From positions 1-32,138 of the forward strand of contig CAMYXG010000003.1 in NCBI GenBank assembly GCA_947303225.1: a stretch of DNA of 32,138 bases. The letters run 5' to 3'. The stretch comes from an uncultured Caryophanales bacterium (GTDB lineage Bacteria > Bacillota_I > Bacilli_A > RF39 > UBA660). Numbering within the stretch: the stretch's first letter is position 1; each line of letters begins with the position of its first letter. The translations under genes were made by a program, and so were the position numbers. Positions 1 through 8,069 of this stretch are shown here, one piece after another. The notes beneath the pieces are model-generated. The model saw nothing but the letters and a program-made list of their open reading frames with translations. It did not search any database and had not been told where the DNA came from.

Positions 1-2177
1 GTATTAATCATTGCTGTAGAAGGATTACTAACTTGATAAAAATAGCCTGAAACATTACTATTAGCTGCTAATCTACTTGAATAATGAGCAACTTGAACAT
101 AATCCGAAAAACTACCATTAGAATCCGGTACTAAAGTCATATAATTACTGTTATACGTATAAATCGTCGTCTCAGTATTATTCCCAGCAGCATTATAGTT
201 TACAATAAATGAATAAGTACCACTAATATATTCCGTTCCACCAATAATACCATTCTGATTAGCAGAATATACATAACAAGTACTACCCCAAGGGCATCTT
301 GTATTTCTTTTTATATATGTATAGGATGCACTAGACTGATTTGTCTTATACCAACTACCACGCGGCATATTTCCATCATAATACGAATAACTACGTGTAT
401 ATTGCATAGTTGTATAATTCTGTTTCCAGTAAGCTTTACCTTGTACATATTCATTAGAATAATAAGAAAACTCTCCCATCGGCTGCATAGACATAGACTC
501 AAAATCAGTAATATCATAAGAACTAGTTACAACATCAGCCTCAGTCCAACTTGCATTTAAATAAACAACAAGTTCACTACCACCTACAGCAGGAATTTCT
601 ATATATCTTGTATAATTATCCTTATTAAATCCAATCAAAGACTGTTCACAAACATTATTAGAACTATCACTCTGATTACATACCCATCCATTAAAACCAT
701 ATTCTTCATAGCTTACATAAGGTCTTTTACTAAAAGGATTATCAATAAGTTCAATTTTTACATAATAATCACCATTACGATTAGTTAATAACGTTCCATT
801 AGAATCTCTCTCTAACCCATAATACTTATAATAAACAAATTTATTGATACTACTTTCTCCAGGAATTGGAGACATAGCTCCAACTAAAGAATTATTATTA
901 ATATCTGTTCCATCATAAATCATTTGAACTTTAACCAAATTATTATCATCATAATAATGAGAATTGTTAATTGGTAAAGAAGTATTTCTAACTTCTGTAT
1001 AATTTAAACCCTTTAAATAATTATAATCAGCATCAAAGTCATTTATATAAAAAGTATTACCATCTAATCCAGAATCATGTAAAGTAATTCCACTAACACC
1101 ACTTTCTTTAATAGAAAAAGAAAAATCTCGATTATTATCAACTACTTTTTGAGTAGTCTCATCAACCTTAACAAACATCTTTATAATATACTCATTATTC
1201 ACATAATCCCAATAATAATCATTATTTTCATTATCATTAAAATCAGCCAATAAATAATCATTAGATACTTCACTATCTTTAAAATAGATTTTTCCATCTT
1301 TTATAATAGAATGATTCTCAATTTTATCATTCGTAAAATCGATATCAGAATTGTGTTCAAAAGAAATATTACTAATTACTCTAGATACTTTTCCTTCAAT
1401 CTTATCCGTTATAATACCAATTTTATTATTATTTTTATTTCCTTTAATCTTTCCAACAAAACTAATATTATAAATATTACTATTACTAGAAACACTATTT
1501 GTTAAAATATTAATACTATTATTTTGATCATTATCAAGATAATCTATGTCAAAATCAAGAAAAGAGATATTTCGAAACACACTAAAAACTTTATCCTCAT
1601 GATCAGGATTATTCGTTAAAATATCACCTACAAATCCAACTATAAAGCTATGATCCTGCTGATTTACTTTTAGTTGAAAAGATTTCATCATAAGATTTTC
1701 TATAGTAGCATTCTCAGTTTTAGTAAATAAGGAATAATAAGAAACATCATCAATAACAACATCTTTATCAATCTTTAAATTAAAGATAGTATGACCTCTA
1801 CCATCAAAATGACCTTTAAAAATTCTTTCCTCTTCATCAGTAATCAACCCAATACTAGAAAAGCTCTTATTTCCAAAATTCAAATCATCATCTAAAGCAT
1901 AATATTTATCTTGATATGCATTAGACTGATCTCCCTCAATCAACGTTTTAAAATAAACAAATTCTTCTGGTGTATGGATAATATAAGGGTTATCAAAATT
2001 ACCATTACCAGCAGAAAATGAATTAGCAACAGTTTCACCATCCCAAACATCTTCAACAGTTGCAAAAGAAAGGCCTCCTGAAAGGAGAGAATAAACAAAA
2101 AAAGAAAAAAAAGTCACAATAAAAGCAGCAAAAAAAGAAAGAAATAACTTTTGATAGATTTTTTTTCTTGTTTTCAC
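1..2177 (-). CDS. Large secreted surface protein, GLUG-type/beta-helix adhesin-like; C-terminus runs off the left edge of the window
   Basis: Open minus frame from a GTG start at 2177 to the window edge with no stop (absent from the ORF track because it is truncated). Starts VKTRKKIYQKLFLSFFAAFIVTFFSFFVYSLLSGGLSFATVEDVWDGETVANSFSAGNGNFDNPYIIHTPEEFVYFK; later GHFDGRGHTIFNLKI, typical of GLUG-motif surface proteins. RBS-like GGAAGTGAGAG upstream. Confidence 0.75.
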   Translation of the reverse strand, partial: MKTRKKIYQKLFLSFFAAFIVTFFSFFVYSLLSGGLSFATVEDVWDGETVANSFSAGNGNFDNPYIIHTPEEFVYFKTLIEGDQSNAYQDKYYALDDDLNFGNKSFSSIGLITDEEERIFKGHFDGRGHTIFNLKIDKDVVIDDVSYYSLFTKTENATIENLMMKSFQLKVNQQDHSFIVGFVGDILTNNPDHEDKVFSVFRNISFLDFDIDYLDNDQNNSINILTNSVSSNSNIYNISFVGKIKGNKNNNKIGIITDKIEGKVSRVISNISFEHNSDIDFTNDKIENHSIIKDGKIYFKDSEVSNDYLLADFNDNENNDYYWDYVNNEYIIKMFVKVDETTQKVVDNNRDFSFSIKESGVSGITLHDSGLDGNTFYINDFDADYNYLKGLNYTEVRNTSLPINNSHYYDDNNLVKVQMIYDGTDINNNSLVGAMSPIPGESSINKFVYYKYYGLERDSNGTLLTNRNGDYYVKIELIDNPFSKRPYVSYEEYGFNGWVCNQSDSSNNVCEQSLIGFNKDNYTRYIEIPAVGGSELVVYLNASWTEADVVTSSYDITDFESMSMQPMGEFSYYSNEYVQGKAYWKQNYTTMQYTRSYSYYDGNMPRGSWYKTNQSSASYTYIKRNTRCPWGSTCYVYSANQNGIIGGTEYISGTYSFIVNYNAAGNNTETTIYTYNSNYMTLVPDSNGSFSDYVQVAHYSSRLAANSNVSGYFYQVSNPSTAMIN

Positions 2178-2194
2178 TGCTCTCACTTCCTATT

Positions 2195-3424
2195 TTAATA
2201 GTTACCTATTTTAACCATTCTTTCAATTTTATCCAAATCAAACACTTTTTTATTATCAAATTTATCAGATACTTTCTGCATAAATGAAATAAGCACTTTT
2301 ACTTGTTTAATAGCATATGCATTAGATTTAGATATCTCACAGAAATAGTGTTCTTTATCAATCATTACTTTGTATTTTAAAATTTTATATATTCCATCAA
2401 ACATTTCATCATCATTATATAAAATAGTATATGTTAATAATCGAAGAAAAACATGAATAGGCATATCATAAATTCGATTACGTATTAACTCTGTTAAACC
2501 AACTCGTTCTAAATCATAATCATATATTTCTTCAAAAGAAGGATTATTAATCTCTTCAATTAAAGTCTCAGTATCTCGTACTAATAATAAATGACATAAT
2601 TTATAAACATACTGATAGCGAAGTAACCATTTTTTATTCATCCTTGCTTTCGCAACATGATTCTTTTTACACTTCAAAATCGATACAACCAAATCAATTG
2701 TTTCTTTCTCATAATTATTTTTACTACTCTTTCTTTTAGGAATATCTTCATCAAATAAATATTCTGCAAAATCCAAAACCTCAATATTATCTTGAGCTTC
2801 AACCTCTTTTTCATGAGCCTTCTCTAAATTTTCCATATCCTGTAAAGCAATCGTCTGTGTCAATCCAGATGAAGGTTCTTCTACTCTTCTACTATTTGGA
2901 CTTGAAAAAATATCCTCTGGAATCTTTTCTTTAGAATCTGTTTCCTTTACAATGTATTTTTTTACAATTCCATCAAAATTTACAAGTGCTAAAAATATAA
3001 ATACAATTAAAAATACAGCAATAGATTTTAAAATAAAACTAGGAGAAACAATCAAAGAAACCTTACCAATAATCTGTTCCTTAGAGACTGCCTCATCTGT
3101 AACGTTATTAACATCACCTTTAGTAATATAATTACTCCCGTCCTTTTTAATCAAACGATGAGTAATAATATCCCCACTTTCGCTCTTAAAGGTAATGACA
3201 TCGTTAGGTTTAACATTCTTCGTCAAGCGAACAAAAATAATATCATCAACTTCAATAGTACCAGACATAGAACCAGAGGCAACTACAAAATATGTATATC
3301 CAAAGACATTAACATAATCCTTTTTCATAATGTCTGTCACAACAAAAGTATATATACACAAAGACACCAAAAGAACTAAAAAAACAGATGCTATATATTT
3401 AAGAATATCTTTAATTCTTTTCAT
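2195..3424 (-). CDS. sipW: SipW-like type I signal peptidase with a ~260-aa cytosolic C-terminal extension
   Basis: N-terminal TM, catalytic Ser in ASGSMSGTIEVDD, His in IITHRLI, KGDVNNVTDE box, second TM, then a long hydrophilic helical tail. RBS GGAGAATAGAAGAGGTG. Confidence 0.85.
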   Translation of the reverse strand: MKRIKDILKYIASVFLVLLVSLCIYTFVVTDIMKKDYVNVFGYTYFVVASGSMSGTIEVDDIIFVRLTKNVKPNDVITFKSESGDIITHRLIKKDGSNYITKGDVNNVTDEAVSKEQIIGKVSLIVSPSFILKSIAVFLIVFIFLALVNFDGIVKKYIVKETDSKEKIPEDIFSSPNSRRVEEPSSGLTQTIALQDMENLEKAHEKEVEAQDNIEVLDFAEYLFDEDIPKRKSSKNNYEKETIDLVVSILKCKKNHVAKARMNKKWLLRYQYVYKLCHLLLVRDTETLIEEINNPSFEEIYDYDLERVGLTELIRNRIYDMPIHVFLRLLTYTILYNDDEMFDGIYKILKYKVMIDKEHYFCEISKSNAYAIKQVKVLISFMQKVSDKFDNKKVFDLDKIERMVKIGNY

Positions 3425-3447
3425 ATCTTTTCACCTCTTCTATTCTC

Positions 3448-3480
3448 CTTATATCATTATAGCATAGAAAAAAAAACTAT
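3448..3480 (-). promoter_or_regulatory. Possible promoter for the sipW-like gene (TATAAT -10 at ~3456-3461)
   Basis: Minus-strand TATAAT upstream of the sipW RBS and just downstream of a terminator hairpin; the -35 is weak and overlaps the hairpin tail. Confidence 0.35.
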
Positions 3481-3505
3481 AAAAGTACTTTTGTACATTT
3501 ATAGT
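3467..3505 (-). terminator. Rho-independent terminator of the 549-aa gene transcript
   Basis: Minus strand ACTATAAATGTAC-AAAA-GTACTTTTATAGT (12/13 paired) followed by a T-run. Confidence 0.75.
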
Positions 3506-3552
3506 ATTAAAATATTTCAAAAGTTTATTCTATATATCTTAAACATCAATAA

Positions 3553-5202
3553 CTAAATCGTCTCACTCTTCTCTTCTTCATCTTTTCCAATAATAGTAAG
3601 CATCTGACACATAATATCAATTGTATGAAGAGAAATAGGAGAACGTTCTATATTCTGTATTAAATTAATAAATCTAACACTTTCCATCGTAGCATCAATA
3701 TTATCAGGATCAATCATTTCACTAGTAACCACTAGATTCAATAATTTATACTTTTCTGCTACAACAGAAATAATATCATATTCAGCAAAAACATTAATTT
3801 TACGTAAAACACTATTATTAGGATTATAAATAAACTTAAAATATTCTTCTACATTTTCTTCTAAACTATGTTCCTCAAATATTTCTTCTTTCTTAAAACA
3901 TTTTTCTAAAAAAGGAAAAGAAGTTAATGCAATAGTAAATAAATCATAAATACTAGCAGATTCTGTAAGATTATTTAGTTTATTAGTAATATCTAAATCA
4001 CGATATTCTTCATATAAAGAATTCAATTTACGAATATGTTCATTCATTTTTAACATAGCATTTTTCATCTTTGTTTCATTTTTCTTAGCAAAAAGTCCAA
4101 CACCACATGCCTTTTGATATTCCTTGTAAATAGAAACTCTTGTTTTTTCTTCTTTTTCTAATTCTTTTTTCTTTGAAACATACTGACCCTTAGCAGCATC
4201 TTTATTTTTATATCGTTCTAATAAATCTTTTAAAATAAACTCATAATGATAATACTTCTTTAGCTCATTTAAAGTAAGATACAATCCCATTGTAGCGGAA
4301 TTATAATGATTTTTTTCTTCATCATTAAGAGTATCGTAGTCTCCACCAACCGCAAACATATTATAATTTTTTGCTCGTGTAGCAGATCCTTCTAAATAAT
4401 CAGAAATCTTCTTAGTTCCCTCAGTAAATAAAATTGTATTATAATATGGATCAATTGCAACTTCATTACCAGACTGATAGCGAACAACAGTATATTTTTC
4501 AATCACATTACTAGAGTTAACCTGATGTTCCATAAAAAGTTTATTTTTCAAGGAAGATACATATTTTTCTAACTGAGTCTTATTTTTTTCTAAAATATGA
4601 ATTAAATTCATCTTCAACTGCATCTTAATATCTGGGCAAGCAAAATAAATCTTTTCAAAAACATCTTTCATTACTTCACTAGAAGAATTACGAAGAAAAG
4701 AACTCATATATTGCTCTGTAAACATCGTATAAGAAAAATCAGAAAGAGATAATGTAATTCCCAACTCTTGAAAACGATCAATAAATTTTTTCAAAACCTG
4801 ATTAATATTCTCTAAAGAAGAATCCTCTCGAATAGAAGCAACAATAAAATCTAATCCCAATTTAAAACCATTCGAAATATTAGAATTCAATTTTACCAAA
4901 TATAGTAAATCATCAACTTCTTTAATTCCCTCTTGATATTGAGAAGACTTATCTTGTGGCATTAAATTCTTCAATCTTTTTTTCATTTCATTCTCACAGG
5001 CAATACGATATTGATCAAATAATGTACGTTGTCTTTGAACATAATCATTTCTTTCATTTACAGCATTCAAATGAAACTTTTCTTTCGTTCTCTTAGTACC
5101 TTCTTCTGTTTCTAACTGGAAATTTTCTATATGATTTTCATTAATTCCAATTTCCTTAACAATAACATTATCACTAAGATTATCCATTCTCTTCACCACC
5201 AT
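3553..5202 (-). CDS. Conserved-hypothetical-like helical cytosolic protein (549 aa; likely start M6 at 5187)
   Basis: Long ORF, no signal peptide or TM; lysine/glutamate-rich helical stretches. ATG at 5187 overlaps the stop of the upstream small ORF (ATGGATAA). Confidence 0.75.
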   Translation of the reverse strand: MVVKRMDNLSDNVIVKEIGINENHIENFQLETEEGTKRTKEKFHLNAVNERNDYVQRQRTLFDQYRIACENEMKKRLKNLMPQDKSSQYQEGIKEVDDLLYLVKLNSNISNGFKLGLDFIVASIREDSSLENINQVLKKFIDRFQELGITLSLSDFSYTMFTEQYMSSFLRNSSSEVMKDVFEKIYFACPDIKMQLKMNLIHILEKNKTQLEKYVSSLKNKLFMEHQVNSSNVIEKYTVVRYQSGNEVAIDPYYNTILFTEGTKKISDYLEGSATRAKNYNMFAVGGDYDTLNDEEKNHYNSATMGLYLTLNELKKYYHYEFILKDLLERYKNKDAAKGQYVSKKKELEKEEKTRVSIYKEYQKACGVGLFAKKNETKMKNAMLKMNEHIRKLNSLYEEYRDLDITNKLNNLTESASIYDLFTIALTSFPFLEKCFKKEEIFEEHSLEENVEEYFKFIYNPNNSVLRKINVFAEYDIISVVAEKYKLLNLVVTSEMIDPDNIDATMESVRFINLIQNIERSPISLHTIDIMCQMLTIIGKDEEEKSETI

Positions 5203-5344
5203 CTGCTTGTTCTTCTTTTACTTCTTCCTCATCTTCCGTAATAACTTTCTCATCTAAATACTTCAAATGATTTAAAATGGCAGAATGTAAAGCTAATAAA
5301 TCTTCATTACTTAGTTTTTGAATTATTTCAATTTTTTCGTCCAT
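5180..5344 (-). CDS. 54-aa acidic small protein
   Basis: MDEKIEIIQKLSNEDLLALHSAILNHLKYLDEKVITEDEEEVKEEQADGGEENG*, between a terminator and the 549-aa ORF, overlapping its start. Below the ORF track size cut-off. Confidence 0.6.
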   Translation of the reverse strand: MDEKIEIIQKLSNEDLLALHSAILNHLKYLDEKVITEDEEEVKEEQADGGEENG

Positions 5345-5362
5345 ATACTCACCCCATAGAAT

Positions 5363-5390
5363 AAAAAGCCTTCTAAAAGGAAGGCTTTTT
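5363..5390 (-). terminator. Rho-independent terminator after the TasA-like gene
   Basis: AAAAAGCCTTC-CTTTTA-GAAGGCTTTTT on the minus strand. Confidence 0.85.
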
Positions 5391-5406
5391 CACATTTTAA
5401 TTAATT

Positions 5407-6402
5407 TTATGATCCAGCATTTGCATCAATACTAAATTGTAAATTAAATGTTAATTGTCCACCAGATGCACGGTCTTCACAGTCAACATCTTGTCCTTCA
5501 ATCCACATATAAATACGTACTTTTGTAACACCTTCAGCAACATCAAAAGCATTTAAATATCCACTAGTAGGAATACCACTTGCTAAACTTCCAACAGTAG
5601 TAACATCAGCAAAATACTCTGTACTAGAACTATTTAGTGGAATATTATTAGCTTTTGCAATTGGAGCTTTAACTCCTTTGTAAGGTAATTTAGAACCACC
5701 AGTTTGACCAACAGTTGTTCCATAAACGTTTAATGCATTATTTACAGCTGCTGCTGTATGAACATCATAGTTAGGTTCCCAAATCCATTTAGATACTTCT
5801 CCTCTTAATGCTTGTGCATCAGCTGCTGAAGAACCATATGCTACACTACCTTCTTTAATAAATGCAACACGAGCAGCATTTTGAATACCAGTTGAAGTAC
5901 CTTTAGCAACAACACTTGAATTTGATGTTAAGTAAACAGTTTGTGCTGCAGATGATTGGAAGAATAAGTCAAATACTACGAAGTCTCCACTTGTTCCAAG
6001 TGTTTCAGTAGACTTCTCAGCAATCAAGATATTTCCTCCACCTGTACCAGTATCAATAGTACCTTTATACATATCAAGTAAACCATTATTAACAGTACCA
6101 ATTGTAGATACTGGAACTGCAGTACTATTTCCTTGAGGAATTTGATTCAATGCTCCAGACCAGTTTACTCCTGTAATATCAGTATTCGTAACAATTGATT
6201 TCCAATTTGATGCATCTGTTGAAATTTGTAAACCTTGTGAAGTAGAAACTTGTACATCAATAGCTTCAACTGTAACAGTTCTATTAGCTGTAAACCATGC
6301 ATAAGTTGATGCTGTTAAAACAACTCCAACAAATAAAATCATGATAATAGCTAAAAATATTTTTCTTCTTTTTCTCTCATTTTTTTTATTAGCTTTTGCC
6401 AT
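5407..6402 (-). CDS. SipW-dependent-type secreted protein, TasA/camelysin-like candidate fibre or matrix subunit
   Basis: N-terminus KRRKIFLAIIMILFVGVVLTASTYAWFTANRTVTVEAIDVQ (SipW-type signal with the TYAWF motif); Ala/Ser/Thr/Gly-rich beta-type body; C-terminal MWIEGQDVDCEDRASGGQLTFNLQFSI. RBS AGAAGGAG. Confidence 0.8.
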   Translation of the reverse strand: MAKANKKNERKRRKIFLAIIMILFVGVVLTASTYAWFTANRTVTVEAIDVQVSTSQGLQISTDASNWKSIVTNTDITGVNWSGALNQIPQGNSTAVPVSTIGTVNNGLLDMYKGTIDTGTGGGNILIAEKSTETLGTSGDFVVFDLFFQSSAAQTVYLTSNSSVVAKGTSTGIQNAARVAFIKEGSVAYGSSAADAQALRGEVSKWIWEPNYDVHTAAAVNNALNVYGTTVGQTGGSKLPYKGVKAPIAKANNIPLNSSSTEYFADVTTVGSLASGIPTSGYLNAFDVAEGVTKVRIYMWIEGQDVDCEDRASGGQLTFNLQFSIDANAGS

Positions 6403-6419
6403 AATAATTAACTCCTTCT

Positions 6420-7136
6420 CTATTTATTATTTTTCTTTTCATCGACATGTTCTTCGGTTATATCCATATGTAGCTTAATTTCTCCCCCAAGTAAATCGTT
6501 TTTACATTCAGGGTCATCTCCCTCAATCCATACTACTACAGTATAACGATCTTTTGAATTAGGCTTGAAATTCTTCCTTTGCTCCAAAACTGCAATAGAT
6601 TTGGAAGCAAATTTCTTTGTACCGGATTCAGCATCTCCTGTTAACTTACTCTTCTTTGCATAAACCGTTTTTTCACCATTACGGATAATCATGATTCGAA
6701 TTGCTTCATCCACATTTAGAATAGTATCATCGATATCAATTTCATACCAATAATGAACAGTCTCTTTACCTGAATGAATAACATAAAACGTATAAGCAAT
6801 ATAATTATCACCATTATGCGTTCCTGTACCTTCAGTATCAATATTATCAGGTAACCACTTAATCGAAATATTATCCATGTAATTAATGGTTTCAGCAGCT
6901 AATTCTCTTGTTTTGCCACTCTTTTTACCATTTTCAGACAAATAGATATTTTTTCGATTCGACAAATTCTTATCAAGTGTAACAGTAAACCTTCCACCTT
7001 CATAAACAATATATAAAACCAAATAAATCACTGACGTTAAAACTAATAGGAATAAAAACAGTAATTTTATAACCTTTTTAAATACTTCTCGTCGATAAAT
7101 TTTCTGTGCCTTTACTTCTACTTCATTTTTCATCAA
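6420..7136 (-). CDS. Membrane-anchored accessory protein sharing a C-terminal motif with the adjacent TasA-like protein
   Basis: Single N-terminal TM (VIKLLFLFLLVLTSVIYLVLYIVY), extracytoplasmic body, C-terminal VVWIEGDDPECKNDLLGGEIKLHMDI. 17 bp upstream of the TasA-like gene. Confidence 0.7.
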   Translation of the reverse strand: MMKNEVEVKAQKIYRREVFKKVIKLLFLFLLVLTSVIYLVLYIVYEGGRFTVTLDKNLSNRKNIYLSENGKKSGKTRELAAETINYMDNISIKWLPDNIDTEGTGTHNGDNYIAYTFYVIHSGKETVHYWYEIDIDDTILNVDEAIRIMIIRNGEKTVYAKKSKLTGDAESGTKKFASKSIAVLEQRKNFKPNSKDRYTVVVWIEGDDPECKNDLLGGEIKLHMDITEEHVDEKKNNK

Positions 7137-7207
7137 ATCACCATCTGCTTCTACATATTTTTACGAGTACCTCACTAATGCCACCTTTCCTACTATGCCT
7201 AAGATAA

Positions 7208-7236
7208 TTATAACGGGAAAAAAATATTAAATCAAT
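7208..7236 (-). promoter_or_regulatory. Sigma-A-like promoter for the two-gene fibre operon (7136 to 5407)
   Basis: Minus strand TTGATT (7231-7236), 17-bp spacer, TATAAT (7208-7213), ~70 nt upstream of the ATG at 7136. Confidence 0.65.
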
Positions 7237-7264
7237 ACATAAAATGAAAAATGTACAAACTACT

Positions 7265-7795
7265 TTACAAATTATATTCTTTTAGGGCCCCCCTATAAAC
7301 CTCCTCAATTCCCTTAATATAAATGAAATCATTAGGTTTTATAATCTCTGGTAAACCTAAATCTAACTCAGATTGTTCTAAAACATACTTTACAAATTCT
7401 GCACAATAAAAACATTTTTCTCGTTTTACTTTATGATGAAAAGCAACTGCACACAAACCAATTAAATTGAATCGATACGTCTCTTTATGTTTCCAAATAT
7501 CTTCTATTAATGATTTTACATGTTCATATTGATCATCTTCAACTTCAATAGAATAAATAATACTCTTTGTCTTATGAAATCGTTTAAATGTACCATAATG
7601 AGGAGACTCTTGTACAAAACCACCTATAAATGGGTTATAAGGATTCAATCTTCCAAAACTATACATATGAGATAAATCTTCATCCAAAGAAAGAGACACA
7701 TGAGAATACTCTTTCTTTGTATAAGCCTTTACTAATCTAGCAAGTAACGTTCCTGTATAAGTTAATACAATATATATCTTTCTCACAATCTTCAT
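7265..7795 (-). CDS. Permuted papain-fold (YiiX/NlpC-P60-related) hydrolase-like protein
   Basis: His motif YSHVSLSLDEDLSHMYSFGR precedes Cys motif KCFYCAEFVKYVL, the order seen in permuted papain-fold enzymes. Confidence 0.6.
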   Translation of the reverse strand: MKIVRKIYIVLTYTGTLLARLVKAYTKKEYSHVSLSLDEDLSHMYSFGRLNPYNPFIGGFVQESPHYGTFKRFHKTKSIIYSIEVEDDQYEHVKSLIEDIWKHKETYRFNLIGLCAVAFHHKVKREKCFYCAEFVKYVLEQSELDLGLPEIIKPNDFIYIKGIEEVYRGALKEYNL

Positions 7796-7807
7796 CCTTT
7801 CTCCAAT

Positions 7808-8056
7808 TTAAAAACTAGGCCAATTTATATTATTAACATCAAAATCCTTTTCAGAAGAATCAATGAAAAAGAATTCTTCTCGAATAAGATCTCCTTTACT
7901 ATCATAAACTCTAGTAATTCCATGTGTTGCCTTTTCAGCAGGCACTTCTTTTCCTAAATCATCCATATACATAGTTTCACTATGCTCATCTAAAGAATCA
8001 TCTGGAATATAAGTATATTCATCGTCATCAGATAGTTTAATCTTTTTTACATCCAT
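7808..8056 (-). CDS. Small acidic protein (82 aa), candidate immunity protein for the upstream toxin
   Basis: ORF 13 bp downstream of the toxin gene with RBS AGAAAGGAGAAAAAT; strongly acidic. Confidence 0.6.
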   Translation of the reverse strand: MDVKKIKLSDDDEYTYIPDDSLDEHSETMYMDDLGKEVPAEKATHGITRVYDSKGDLIREEFFFIDSSEKDFDVNNINWPSF

Positions 8057-8069
8057 ATTTTTCTCCTTT

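Noticed and set aside
311-517. 68-aa minus ORF listed in the track
   Set aside because: Lies in another frame inside the long open frame of the truncated surface protein (1-2177).
1311-1505. 64-aa plus-strand ORF
   Set aside because: Antisense, low-complexity Asn/Ile translation of the AT-rich surface protein gene; no RBS or motif.
3158-3379. 73-aa plus ORF antisense to the sipW-like gene
   Set aside because: Overlaps the conserved catalytic coding region on the opposite strand; no independent support.
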